NCBI GenBank assembly: GCA_965262485.1
Contig: OZ253540.1
Location: 3,038,001 to 3,102,000, forward strand
Origin: Bin87 sp965262485
GTDB lineage: Bacteria; Chloroflexota; Dehalococcoidia; Lucifugimonadales; UBA3495
Reading direction: 5' to 3'
Length of the DNA: 64,000 nucleotides
Shown here: piece after piece, positions 15,541 to 23,655 of the stretch
Layout: each line of letters begins with the position of its first letter
How positions within the stretch are numbered: the first letter of the stretch is position 1
The notes under the pieces: generated by a model
The model's database searches: none
Told to the model about the DNA's origin: nothing
Seen by the model: the letters and a program-made list of their open reading frames with translations, nothing else
Made by a program: the position numbers and the translations under genes

Positions 15541-16788
15541 TTAGGCCGGCCTGATCTGTCCGTCGTTGCCGGCGGTTAGCAGGGAAGCGAAACGGTACCC
15601 GCGCCGCCGAATGTCATCACTGCCGCCTTCGTTGCGGTCGAGAATGGCGAGCACCAGGGCCACGGTGCAGCCGGCGTCTTCGGCGGCGGCGATGGCGTGG
15701 AACAGGGACCCTCCGGTGGTGCAGGTGTCGTCAACGATGGCAACCGTGGCACCAGCTGTAACCCACCCCTCAATGAGCCGGGACGTGCCGTGCTCTTTGG
15801 CTTCCTTGCGGACGATGAACCCCGGAATGGGTTGTCCCTGCTCCCAGGAAACGGTGGCCACGGCGGCCACAATAGGGTCTGCGCCCAACGTGGGGCCGCC
15901 GATGGCGGATACACCGGCATCGGTAAGCAGTGGCAGCAACGCATGGCCCAACCGATATGCGCCTTCGGGGTCCAGGCTGAGCAAACGGCCGTCGAAGTAG
16001 TAGGAGCTTTTGCGCCCTGACGACAACGTGAAATCGCCGTAGCGGATGGCTCCGCGTTCCAGGGCCAGCTCCAGCAATCGGTCGATGTTCCGGTTGTGGT
16101 CTATCGTCATGTTTGGCTCCGTGGAATCGGTTTTGGCAGAACGGGACGCATCAACGCTTTGATACAGCCCATGCTCTCGGATGTAGTCAGTTACGGCGTC
16201 CGGCATCTGATAGCGTGCCGATATACCCTGGGCAACCAACCGGCGAATTTCCGACGCGCTGAAGTTCACCCGCGGCCCGGATACCGTCAATACTGCGCCT
16301 GACGCCACCGCATCCGGATACCGTTGTTCCATCAGTTGCACCGGGTTGGATGGCCCGCCCGGGCGCTCAACGACGGCGAGGCGGCAAAGTTGCAAGACAC
16401 GTTCGGGTTCTTTCCACCGGTGAAATTGAGCCAAAACGTCGGAGCCAACGATGAAGTAGAAGACGACATCATTGGGGTAGTCTCCGCGCAACTGCCGCAG
16501 CGTGTCCACGGTGTAAGACGGCCCGCTGCGGCGCAACTCAGTATCACAAAGGCGGAAATCGGCGTTGTCGGCGATGACCAGCTCCACCATGCGGCGCCGG
16601 CGCCGGGCCGGCGTGATCTGCTGGCCGGACTTGAGCCAGGGCTCCCCGGCCGGCAGGAACAGCACGGTTTCCAAATCGAGCGCGGAACGGGCGGATTCGG
16701 CGATCAGCAGGTGGCCCAGATGGGGCGGGTCGAAGGTTCCGCCGAGGATGCCGATGCGCCGAGTTCCGGGCCCATCCTGGTCCGACAT
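15541..16788 (-). CDS. nadD-pyrE: fused nicotinate-nucleotide adenylyltransferase / orotate phosphoribosyltransferase
   Basis: A 415-residue two-enzyme fusion. NadD (residues 1-205) makes deamido-NAD from nicotinate mononucleotide and ATP; the nucleotidyltransferase motif 'GILGGTFDPPHLGHLLIAE' and 'SASEIRRLVAQG' are present. PyrE (about 227-415) converts orotate and PRPP to OMP; it shows 'GDFTLSSGRKSSYYFDGR', the flexible loop 'RKEAKEHGTSRLIEG' and the PRPP-binding 'VAIVDDTCTTGGS'. A Met at residue 227 could allow separate translation of PyrE. The ATG at 16788 follows the obg stop by one base, so obg-nadD-pyrE is one operon. Obg-NadD adjacency is common, but a NadD-PyrE fusion is not. Both active sites look complete. 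Confidence 0.92.
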   Translation of the reverse strand: MSDQDGPGTRRIGILGGTFDPPHLGHLLIAESARSALDLETVLFLPAGEPWLKSGQQITPARRRRRMVELVIADNADFRLCDTELRRSGPSYTVDTLRQLRGDYPNDVVFYFIVGSDVLAQFHRWKEPERVLQLCRLAVVERPGGPSNPVQLMEQRYPDAVASGAVLTVSGPRVNFSASEIRRLVAQGISARYQMPDAVTDYIREHGLYQSVDASRSAKTDSTEPNMTIDHNRNIDRLLELALERGAIRYGDFTLSSGRKSSYYFDGRLLSLDPEGAYRLGHALLPLLTDAGVSAIGGPTLGADPIVAAVATVSWEQGQPIPGFIVRKEAKEHGTSRLIEGWVTAGATVAIVDDTCTTGGSLFHAIAAAEDAGCTVALVLAILDRNEGGSDDIRRRGYRFASLLTAGNDGQIRPA

Positions 16789-16789
16789 A

Positions 16790-18124
16790 CTAGAACCACT
16801 CCAGCTCAGCTTTGCCGATGCGGATGGTATTGCCGGCTTCGATACCGGCATTTTCCAGTCGCCTGGCAATTCCCAAGCGGGTCATCTCGCGCCACAACTG
16901 GAGCAGCACGCGGTAGTCCCGCATATCGGCGCGGGCGGTGAGCCGTTCCAGACGTTCAGACTCGACAACGAAAACATCGCCGTCCATGTAGAAACCCAGG
17001 GGCGGGAGACGCTGCCGGCCCGTTTGCGCCGCGGGAGTTTCGACCTCGACCTCCACCGATTCCCCTTCATCATCGTTATCATCCAACCCGGGCTTTGGGA
17101 GGTCGGTCAAAAGGCTGACCAGCTGGCTCATCAGGCCGTCCACACCCTCACCGGACACCGCGGATATGAAGTGAATATGGGAGTCGGCGCCTCCGAAGTT
17201 CAACGCCTCCGGTTCCTCCGACATGGCACGGCGCAGTTCTTCTTCGATCACATCCTGGAGTTCGCGGGTTTCGGTGGTATCCAGCTTGCTGACCGCCACC
17301 ACCTGGGGTTTCGCTGCCAGCATGGGGCTGAATTCGCGAAGTTCCTGGTTGAGCATTCGATAATCGCCCACCGGGTCATCGGACAAGCCGTCGATAAGGT
17401 GTACATAGACGCGGGTACGCTCGGCATGGCGCAGGAACTGGTGTCCCAGACCAACACCGCGGTGTGCGCCTTCCAGCAATCCCGGGACTTCCATCATCAC
17501 AAAATCCTGGCCGCTATGAGTCACCACGCCCAGCACCGGTTCGATGGTCGTGAAGGGGTAGTCGGCTACCTTGGGCCGCGCCGCCGAGCACCTGGAGATA
17601 AGGGTCGATTTGCCGGCGTTGGGTTTGGCCAACAGGCCCACATCGGCCAGCAGTTTGAGCTCCAGCCACAGCACGATGAACTCGCCCTTGCCGCCGGATT
17701 GGGAAAGCATGGGTTCCTGGTTGGTAGGTGACACAAACCTGGCGTTGCCCCAACCGCCATCGCCGGCTTTGGCGATCAGCAGCGGGGTGTCGTCAACGAT
17801 ATCAGCGATGAAATCCTTACTGCCGTCGCGGTTCAAATGCCAGACCACAGTGCCCAACGGAACCGGGATAGTGGTGTCTTTACCGTTGGAGCCGCGCTGG
17901 TCCTTGCCCTTGCCGTGGCTGCCACGTTGCAGGTAAAAAGTGCTGTTGAATTTGAGGTGCAGCAGCGTGTTGATGGAATTGTCGCCCACGATGTAGGCGT
18001 CGCCGCCGTCGCCGCCATCGCCGCCATCCGGGCCGCCGCGCGGCTGGTACTTGAGACGCAGGAAACTGACGCACCCGTTGCCACCGTCTCCGGCTTTTAC
18101 GTTTATTCTGACTGTATCAATCAT
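16790..18124 (-). CDS. obg: GTPase Obg/CgtA
   Basis: A 444-residue ribosome-assembly GTPase. It has the glycine-rich N-terminal Obg fold (residues 1-158: GDGGNGCVSFLRLKY, GGPDGGDGGDGGDAY), a GTPase domain with Walker A 'AKPNAGKSTLIS', switch 'ARPKVADYPFTTIEP', and a C-terminal OCT domain (about 355-440). Two G motifs deviate. G3 reads 'EVPGLLEGAH' instead of 'DIPGLIEGA', and G4 reads 'SKLD' instead of 'NKxD'. Either change would be expected to alter nucleotide handling, though the rest is well conserved. It is first gene of the obg-nadD-pyrE operon; the start has only a weak ribosome site. Confidence 0.93.
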   Translation of the reverse strand: MIDTVRINVKAGDGGNGCVSFLRLKYQPRGGPDGGDGGDGGDAYIVGDNSINTLLHLKFNSTFYLQRGSHGKGKDQRGSNGKDTTIPVPLGTVVWHLNRDGSKDFIADIVDDTPLLIAKAGDGGWGNARFVSPTNQEPMLSQSGGKGEFIVLWLELKLLADVGLLAKPNAGKSTLISRCSAARPKVADYPFTTIEPVLGVVTHSGQDFVMMEVPGLLEGAHRGVGLGHQFLRHAERTRVYVHLIDGLSDDPVGDYRMLNQELREFSPMLAAKPQVVAVSKLDTTETRELQDVIEEELRRAMSEEPEALNFGGADSHIHFISAVSGEGVDGLMSQLVSLLTDLPKPGLDDNDDEGESVEVEVETPAAQTGRQRLPPLGFYMDGDVFVVESERLERLTARADMRDYRVLLQLWREMTRLGIARRLENAGIEAGNTIRIGKAELEWF

Positions 18125-18502
18125 GGGATGAATATCTCAAGGTTAATAACTGTAATAGTAATAGCGTTGATAATGCAGTTTGTAGAGGGCGTCAGGTTGG
18201 GCCGGCGTGTTGATAACAGGTGAATTGTAGCACGGGGCGCGTGGACAACCTATTGATAACCGGGTGGCGAGGATCAGGTGATTTTGACTGTCAACAATTG
18301 TGGCGCCGATACTAGCGAGTGTGCAGGGGTTGTACGTAGGTTGTGAACGGCTGTAAACGGGTTATGAATGAGTTGTGAACCGGTGTGCGGAGTTGACCAG
18401 ATTGCCAGAGGGGTGGGTTGGTGCTGGGTTTTTCACCCTCACCCCCCGGCCCCTCTCCCGTCGGGAGAGGGGGGTCTTCGACGGGCTCAGGATGAGTGGA
18501 GG
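18125..18502. other. obg upstream region with repeats
   Basis: No gene in 378 bp. Notable contents are two similar strings TTGATAACAGG and TTGATAACCGG (about 18210 and 18254), a phased array of TTGTGAAC-like octamers (18330-18380), and family C and D repeats (18432-18500). The obg promoter must lie here. Confidence 0.6.
18330..18380. promoter_or_regulatory. helically phased octamer array upstream of obg
   Basis: Similar octamers start at 18330 (TTGTACGT), 18341 (TTGTGAAC), 18351 (CTGTAAAC), 18362 (TTATGAAT) and 18373 (TTGTGAAC). The spacings of 11, 10, 11 and 11 bp put them on one face of the helix. A cooperative protein-binding site is possible. The binding protein is unknown. Confidence 0.35.
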
Positions 18503-19381
18503 TTAAGGGGAGTTGGCGTCAACTTGGCCGTTGTACCAGTCCAGGATGCCGCTGCCGGTCCAGAAAGAAACACCGTCCTGCTGGGTTATGTACTCCAGCA
18601 GACGCCGGAAGTGTCCGATGCGGTGTGCGGCGCCGGTGATGTAGGGGTGCATGGAGATGGCCATCACGCGCGCGCTTTCTGATCCCTCGTCGAGTAGGGT
18701 TTCCAGCGAGTCCTTGGCGCGGCGGAACAGTTCGGGAGCGGAGTGGTGCTGCACCAGATAGATGGGGATGTCGTTGAGCTCCACAGTGTAGGGCAGGGCA
18801 ACCATTCGTCCGCTTTTTACCTTCAGCTCGTATGGCTGATCGTCGTTGACCCAATCCGCGATGTATTCGATGCCTTCCTCAGCGAGGATATCGGGGGTGT
18901 CGAAGGTCTCGGCGAGGCCCGGCCCCATCCAGCCGCGGGGCGGGCTGCCACTGAACTCCCTGATGACTTCGATGGTCTTGCGGATGGTGGCCCGTTCGTC
19001 GGGTTCTTTGTGGAGAACCTGCTGGATGTAGCCGTGGCCCAGCAGCTCCCACTGCCGGTCGAGGCAGGATTGCACCAGCTCGGGGTAATACTCGCATACC
19101 GAGGCATTGAGGCTGATGGTGCAGGGCAGGTTGAAATCGCTGAGCGCCCGTTGCAGCCTCCAGAACCCCACCCGCATACCGTAGTCGAACCACGAGTAGT
19201 TTGGGATGTCCGGCGATACGACGGCGCCCTGCGGCGAGGGCAACACGGTGCGTGCCATGGGCTGATTGATGTCCCACTCTTCGACGTTGATGATGAACCA
19301 GACGGCGACGCGGGCTCCGTCGGGCAGGGTGAGGGCGGGCCGTCCGAAAATGGGGGAGTATTCGGCGCGTGGATTTGGCAT
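18503..19381 (-). CDS. polysaccharide deacetylase family protein (allantoinase PuuE-like)
   Basis: A 292-residue NodB-fold hydrolase. Family marks are 'VWFIINVEEWDINQP' near the N-terminus, 'LNASVCEYYPELV', 'WELLGHGYIQQVLH', 'PRGWMGPGLAETFDTPDILA' and 'ARVMAISMHPYITGAAHR'. The pattern fits the PuuE/Cda-like branch that acts on small amides (allantoinase) or peptidoglycan-like substrates, with metal ligands from the Glu/Asp and His residues. The substrate cannot be decided here. The start at 19381 follows GGAGGG. It is 53 bp downstream of the GlcG-like gene on the same strand, probably co-transcribed. Confidence 0.85.
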   Translation of the reverse strand: MPNPRAEYSPIFGRPALTLPDGARVAVWFIINVEEWDINQPMARTVLPSPQGAVVSPDIPNYSWFDYGMRVGFWRLQRALSDFNLPCTISLNASVCEYYPELVQSCLDRQWELLGHGYIQQVLHKEPDERATIRKTIEVIREFSGSPPRGWMGPGLAETFDTPDILAEEGIEYIADWVNDDQPYELKVKSGRMVALPYTVELNDIPIYLVQHHSAPELFRRAKDSLETLLDEGSESARVMAISMHPYITGAAHRIGHFRRLLEYITQQDGVSFWTGSGILDWYNGQVDANSP

Positions 19382-19434
19382 TGGGCGGCCCTCCGGATTG
19401 ATGGCTGACAGTGGCGGATGTTGGGACGGCAGGT

Positions 19435-19854
19435 TTACAGGCCCAGGGCGTTTAGGCCGAGGCGGGCGAGGTCTTCGTCCTCCTGGGCGCTGAGTCCGCT
19501 GACGCCGATGGCGCCGAGAACCAGGTCTGTTTCAGGATCGCGTACGACCACGGCGCCCTGAACGGCAACCAGTTGCGAGTCGCCGAAGTCGGCAATGTTG
19601 CGGCCATCGTTCTTGAGGCGCTGGGCGTAGTCGTTGGAGTCGGCGCCAGACATGGCGGAGGTGTAGGCCTTGCTGATGGCCATGCGCTGCGGAAGGGCTC
19701 GGCAGTTGTCCATACGGGCGTAGCTGAGCATTTTGGCGTCGGCGTCAACGATGGCGATGGCCAGCGGGCGGTCGGGTTCCTGCTGGGCCTGGTCCAGCAT
19801 GGCGTTCATGGCGCTGCGGATTTGGGAAAGGCTGAGGGTGGGTTTTTGGTACAC
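19435..19854 (-). CDS. GlcG/HbpS family heme-binding-like protein
   Basis: A 139-residue single-domain protein of the GlcG/HbpS family (PF03928 type). Motifs are 'PLAIAIVDADAKMLSYARMD', 'AISKAYTSAM' and 'VVVRDPETDLVLGAIGVSG'. Family members bind heme or cobalamin-like ligands or accompany small-molecule catabolism; the exact role varies. The start is GTG at 19854 after a strong CGGAGGTG site. It is upstream of the deacetylase gene in the same direction, suggesting a small catabolic operon. Confidence 0.82.
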   Translation of the reverse strand: MYQKPTLSLSQIRSAMNAMLDQAQQEPDRPLAIAIVDADAKMLSYARMDNCRALPQRMAISKAYTSAMSGADSNDYAQRLKNDGRNIADFGDSQLVAVQGAVVVRDPETDLVLGAIGVSGLSAQEDEDLARLGLNALGL

Positions 19855-19958
19855 GGGGCACCTCCGTTCTGGTGGGCGATGAAGATGAATGGGTTGTTAT
19901 GTTTGGCATTCTACAACGGGCAGTGCCGTCGGGCAACGTGGTGGGGTGATCCTTCGAG

Positions 19959-20040
19959 GGTACGCCCCTCTCCCCCGGCCCCTCTCCCAACGGGAGAGGG
20001 GAGCCGAATCCAACATGGATGTACAGGATGGACAGGATTA
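19959..20040. repeat. family C and E repeats
   Basis: The inverted repeat CCCCTCTCCC-aac-GGGAGAGGGG is followed by the family E string 'TGGATGTACAGGATGGACAG'. They lie between the divergent GlcG-like and acyl-CoA dehydrogenase genes. A TATACT at about 20086 is a candidate -10 for the dehydrogenase. Confidence 0.7.
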
Positions 20041-20133
20041 TGGCTCGCGGCAGGGTAGATTGCCGCAGTGGGGGCGGTGCGCTATACTCGCTGCGGTTCG
20101 CTTTCGCAATTTCTTCGCCCGGGAGGGCCGTTT

Positions 20134-21276
20134 ATGGACATGGGTTTGAGCGAGGTTCAGCAGATGCTGAAAAACTCGGCGCGGGAGTTTCTGGCTCAGG
20201 AGTGCCCGCTGACGCTGGTGCGCGAAATGGAAGATGACGCACAGGGATTTACGGAACAATTGTGGCGTCAGATAACCAGTCTCGGCTGGACGGGCATCCC
20301 CTTCCCGGAGCAATACGGCGGCACCGGCGGTTCTTTCCTGGATCTGGCGGTACTGGTGGAGGAGATGGGCCGGTCGTTGCTGCCGGCGCCGTTTTTCGCG
20401 ACGGTAGTGCTGGGCGGGCTTACGGTGCTGGACGCCGGCAACGACGATCAGAAACGCGATATCCTGACTGGCGTGTGCGCCGGCACGGTGAGAGTCACGC
20501 TGGCGCTGACCGAACCATCGGCCACCACCGAAGCCTGGGGCGTTGAGACCACCGCGAACGCAGCGGGGAATGGGTACAGCATCAACGGAACCAAGCTGTT
20601 CGTACCCGATGCCCACGCCGCGGATACGCTGATAGTCGCGGCCCGCACCGCACCGGCTGGCGATGAGCCGACCCAGGGCATCACGCTGTTTCTGGTGCCG
20701 TCCAACGCTGCCGGCGTGGCTGTGGAGCAGGTCAACACTATCGGCAACGAACGCCTATGTGAGGTACGGTTGGACGGAGTGGCGGTGCCGGACGATGCGG
20801 TGCTGGGAACGGTGGGCGGTGGCTGGCCGATTATCCAGCGGGCGCTGGCCCGCGCTACCGCGGCCCATTGCGTCCAGATGGTGGGCGGCGCGGATGCCGT
20901 GCTGGAAATGACGGTTGAATACGTGAAGCAGCGCACCCAGTTCGGACGTCCGGTGGGGAGCTTCCAGGCGGTGCAGCATCATTGCGCCAACATGGCCACC
21001 GACGTGGAAGGCGCGCGCCAAATCGCGTATCAGGCCGCGTGGGCCATCTCGGAGGGCCAGCCGGCCCGACGGGAGGTTGCGATGGCCAAAGCCTGGTGCA
21101 GCTCTGCCTATCAGCGGGTGTGCTCGCTGGGGCATCAGTGCCACGGGGCTATCGGATTCACCATGGAACATAACCTGCAACTGTATACCCGACGCGCCAA
21201 GGTGCAGGAGTTGTCTTACGGCAACAGCCACGACCACAAAGAGGTTGCGTTGCAGGAGATTGAGGCGGCCTCATAG
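20134..21276 (+). CDS. acyl-CoA dehydrogenase family protein
   Basis: A 380-residue FAD-dependent dehydrogenase that introduces a trans-2 double bond into an acyl-CoA; chain length is unknown. It has the N-terminal helical domain ('LGWTGIPFPEQYGGTGGS'), a middle beta domain ('ALTEPSATTEAWGVETTA'), and a C-terminal helical domain ('VEYVKQRTQFGRPVGSFQAV', 'QCHGAIGFTMEHNLQLYTRR'). The usual catalytic Glu of the short-chain family near 'YGGxGY' is not seen; 'GAIGFTMEH' marks the FadE/AcdA-like clade. I start at 20134, after GGGAGGG. No partner electron-transfer genes are adjacent. Confidence 0.9.
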   Translation: MDMGLSEVQQMLKNSAREFLAQECPLTLVREMEDDAQGFTEQLWRQITSLGWTGIPFPEQYGGTGGSFLDLAVLVEEMGRSLLPAPFFATVVLGGLTVLDAGNDDQKRDILTGVCAGTVRVTLALTEPSATTEAWGVETTANAAGNGYSINGTKLFVPDAHAADTLIVAARTAPAGDEPTQGITLFLVPSNAAGVAVEQVNTIGNERLCEVRLDGVAVPDDAVLGTVGGGWPIIQRALARATAAHCVQMVGGADAVLEMTVEYVKQRTQFGRPVGSFQAVQHHCANMATDVEGARQIAYQAAWAISEGQPARREVAMAKAWCSSAYQRVCSLGHQCHGAIGFTMEHNLQLYTRRAKVQELSYGNSHDHKEVALQEIEAAS

Positions 21277-21344
21277 CGAATTATCCACTACCGCACCAAA
21301 AGGGGAATAAAATTACTGATCAAGTTCTCAAGGCTTTCGGGTGG

Positions 21345-21539
21345 ATGCTGATTGGCCTCTTACTGGGTGGATTTCTTGGTGCTATGGTAGGGTTCATCAT
21401 TGCCTCTATCTCATGCAACGACCCCGGTTGTGATGTGGCACAGAAAATATACGCGATAGGTGGTGCTGCTGTTATCGGTACTACGTCCGGAATTGTTTGC
21501 GGCATTGTTGGTGGGGTTGCGAGTGCTAACCAGTCGTGA
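21345..21539 (+). CDS. small glycine-rich membrane protein
   Basis: A 64-residue protein with two hydrophobic segments rich in small residues (MLIGLLLGGFLGAMVGFIIA and IGGAAVIGTTSGIVCGIVGG), like glycine-zipper membrane proteins. Three cysteines (SCNDPGCD, IVCG) lie between or within them. An in-frame ATT at 21312 follows AGGGGAATAAA and would add 11 residues; it could be a rare start codon. Function is unknown. It sits between the acyl-CoA dehydrogenase and HIT genes. Confidence 0.5.
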   Translation: MLIGLLLGGFLGAMVGFIIASISCNDPGCDVAQKIYAIGGAAVIGTTSGIVCGIVGGVASANQS

Positions 21540-21677
21540 GCCAGTGGCACCGTCATAGTACGCCTCGTCATTTTGTACCAGCAGGGATCCCGGCAACATT
21601 CAATCAATAATCCCGTACATCCTGTCTATCGATGCAAGCCCTACCCGAAACGGAATGCTATTGAGGAGTAACTACCG

Positions 21678-22034
21678 ATGACTATGACACCTGCCCGCAG
21701 CTCGCCTTTTATGGCAATGTCCCGCGACCCGCTGCATCCTGACGTGATCTATCGGGATCAGCGGTGTTTTGTGATCCGTGATATTGAACCCAAAGCGCCG
21801 GTGCATCTGCTAATCATTCCCAATATGCCGATCAACGGACTGGCGTACGTTGGGCCGGGGCAGGTGCCGATTATGGGGCATCTGTTCGTGGTGGCCGAGG
21901 AGATGGCTCGCCGCGAGGGTGTGGCGTTGAGCGGCTACCGCCTGGTCATCAACAACGGCCCCGATGCCGGCCAGACCATCGCCTGGCCCCACGTCCACCT
22001 GCTGGGCGGCCGCGCGCTGGGAGAGATGGGATAA
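21678..22034 (+). CDS. HIT family protein (HINT-like)
   Basis: A 118-residue nucleotide hydrolase/transferase of the histidine-triad family. Landmarks are 'VIYRDQRCFVIRDIEPKAPV', 'HLLIIPNMPINGL' and the C-terminal 'TIAWPHVHLLGGR'. The triad normally reads H-x-H-x-H. Here the first His is Trp (W-P-H-V-H), while the middle nucleophile and the last His remain. Activity is therefore plausible but may be altered. The start follows GAGGAG. Confidence 0.85.
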   Translation: MTMTPARSSPFMAMSRDPLHPDVIYRDQRCFVIRDIEPKAPVHLLIIPNMPINGLAYVGPGQVPIMGHLFVVAEEMARREGVALSGYRLVINNGPDAGQTIAWPHVHLLGGRALGEMG

Positions 22035-22040
22035 CCTCGC

Positions 22041-22090
22041 TCATCCGTCATTGCGAGCGTCCTTCGACAAGCTCAGGATGAGCGGGAGTA
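22041..22090. repeat. family A/D hybrid repeat supplying a ribosome site
   Basis: 'GTCATTGCGAGCG' runs directly into the family D string 'TCCTTCGACAAGCTCAGGAT'. The terminal GAGCGGGAG of the repeat lies about ten bases before the ATG at 22098 and probably serves as its ribosome site. Confidence 0.6.
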
Positions 22091-22097
22091 GCAGAGT

Positions 22098-22889
22098 ATG
22101 TGCACTTACAAAGGCAACGCCGGCCACCTGATGCAGCACTGGACGCTGTGCGAACTGCTGGACATTGCGGGCAAGAACGACACGCCAGGCTTGAATTTCA
22201 TCGACGCTCATGCGATGGCGCCGTTGGCGAGAAGACGTGACCCTAATCCTGGCTACAGCGGGCCTCGGTTCGACCGAGTGCGTGGAAACCTCCCCGGCGG
22301 ATCGGTCTACGAACAGGCGTGGCACAACCTAGACCCGAATGGAGTGGGCTATCCCAACAGCGCGGCGTTCGTTCGGGAGGTTTGGGAAGGGCAGGTATCC
22401 ATGCTGCTATGCGAAACAGACCCAGCTACGGCCGCTGCTCTCAGGATCTGGGCGCAAGACCACGCAGGAGTTGAGATTGCCGAGGGTGACTGGCGGGATA
22501 GGTTTGGGATGGAGCTGCCGAATGGGTCGCTAACGTTTGTCTCGTTCGATCCTGACAGGTATGACATGCGGCGACTCGATGCCGATATGCGGAACCCAAG
22601 GCATCTCTACCCCGGAGACCTCGAACTAACGCTACGCGCTCTGGATAGTGTCAAAGGCGGAGTCTTGATTCAACTGTCCACGTACAGCCGAGGGCGTCGT
22701 AACGAAAACCCGCAGCCGGCCGTGATCGCCTCGGTCGACGCGATTCTAGTAGGGGGCGGCTTCAAACGGGCCGCTGTGGTGCGGTATGACGGGAACATGA
22801 TGTCGTTGGTCTATGCGCACAATGTTTCGTGGTGGGCTGAGTTGGCGAACCTGCCTGACCGCTTCACGGCGTGGCTTAACGGGAATTGA
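22098..22889 (+). CDS. RlmJ-like divergent protein (methyltransferase-like)
   Basis: A 263-residue protein. The N-terminus 'YKGNAGHLMQHWTLCELLDI' resembles the 'H-AGN-aDvlKH-vL--lL' start of RlmJ, the 23S rRNA adenine methyltransferase. 'NFIDAHAMAPLA' matches its 'yiDtHaG-G', 'GYPNSAAFVREVW' its 'YPGSP---', and 'MLLCETDPATAAALRIWA' its 'ELhp-d---L'. The catalytic 'DPPY' is 'DPDRYD' here and the glycine-rich cofactor loop is changed (DAHAMAPLA). It may be a diverged or non-catalytic relative. This call rests on motif order only. Confidence 0.45.
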   Translation: MCTYKGNAGHLMQHWTLCELLDIAGKNDTPGLNFIDAHAMAPLARRRDPNPGYSGPRFDRVRGNLPGGSVYEQAWHNLDPNGVGYPNSAAFVREVWEGQVSMLLCETDPATAAALRIWAQDHAGVEIAEGDWRDRFGMELPNGSLTFVSFDPDRYDMRRLDADMRNPRHLYPGDLELTLRALDSVKGGVLIQLSTYSRGRRNENPQPAVIASVDAILVGGGFKRAAVVRYDGNMMSLVYAHNVSWWAELANLPDRFTAWLNGN

Positions 22890-22944
22890 CACGTAGCTGC
22901 GCTCCTCGCACTGACAGCAGGGTCTCCGGCAAAGGTAGTACATT

Positions 22945-23538
22945 ATGACCAATATCCACGTTCCCGGCGCGGTGGTGGATCGCATCCGCCGCCGGATGAA
23001 CCGGGTGCCTCCCGGGTTGTGCGATCACTGCAAGCGGGTGGAGCAGATTGCCCGCGAGTTGGCCGAACGCCACGGGGAAGACGCCGATGCGGCCGGCTTG
23101 GCCGGCCTGGCTCACGACGCCGCCAAGCATTTCAGCGCCACCGAGCTGCTGCTGCGGGTGGAGGAATACGATCTGCCCGCCAACGATTTTGAGCTGCGCC
23201 GGGCTCCGATTTTGCACGGGCCCATCGGGGCCGAGATGCTGCGTCGCGAGGATCGGTTGAATGAGCCGTCGTTGTACGATGCAGTGTACTGGCACACGAC
23301 GGGCAATCCTTCGGGCGGAGATCGGCTGGGTCAGATAGTGTTTTTGGCGGATAAGCTGGATCCGATCAAGGTGGACCTATATCCCTGGCAACAGGAGTTG
23401 CGGGAGCTGGCAGACCAGGATCTGAAGGCAGCCAGCGCCATGTTTCTGACCCGGAATATCGGGCGACTGCTGGATGCGGGCGCGCCGGTGCATCCGGCGG
23501 CGATTGATGCGCGAAATGCGTTATTATGGGAGGAGTGA
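22945..23538 (+). CDS. HD-domain phosphohydrolase, YqeK-like
   Basis: A 197-residue HD-superfamily protein similar to YqeK (diadenosine tetraphosphate hydrolase, symmetrical). Metal-binding residues include an upstream His (LCDHCKRVEQIARELA), the HD pair in 'GLAHDAAKHFS', 'ILHGPIGAEML', 'AVYWHTTGNPSGGDRLGQIV' and the Asp of 'FLADKLDPIK'. That is the YqeK order. yqeK usually sits beside nadD; here nadD is fused elsewhere in the window (15.5 kb). The ATG at 22945 has a modest AAAGG upstream. Confidence 0.85.
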   Translation: MTNIHVPGAVVDRIRRRMNRVPPGLCDHCKRVEQIARELAERHGEDADAAGLAGLAHDAAKHFSATELLLRVEEYDLPANDFELRRAPILHGPIGAEMLRREDRLNEPSLYDAVYWHTTGNPSGGDRLGQIVFLADKLDPIKVDLYPWQQELRELADQDLKAASAMFLTRNIGRLLDAGAPVHPAAIDARNALLWEE

Positions 23539-23544
23539 GGGGTT

Positions 23545-23640
23545 CCGCCCTCACCCAACCCTCTCCCATCGAGGGAGAGGGGGTTCTTCGACGGGCTTAG
23601 GATGATCCTTCGACAGGCTCAGGATGAGCGGGGCGGGACG
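23545..23640. repeat. family C and double family D repeats
   Basis: One CCCTCTCCC...GGGAGAGGG inverted repeat is followed by two successive 'CTTCGAC-GGCT-AGGATGA' strings. They fill the gap after the yqeK-like gene. Confidence 0.75.
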
Positions 23641-23655
23641 GCAAGGAATATCGAT

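Noticed and set aside
18210..18380. Replication origin with DnaA boxes
   Set aside because: TTGTGAAC and TTGATAAC strings do not match TTATCCACA closely, and no dnaA, dnaN or AT-rich unwinding region is nearby.
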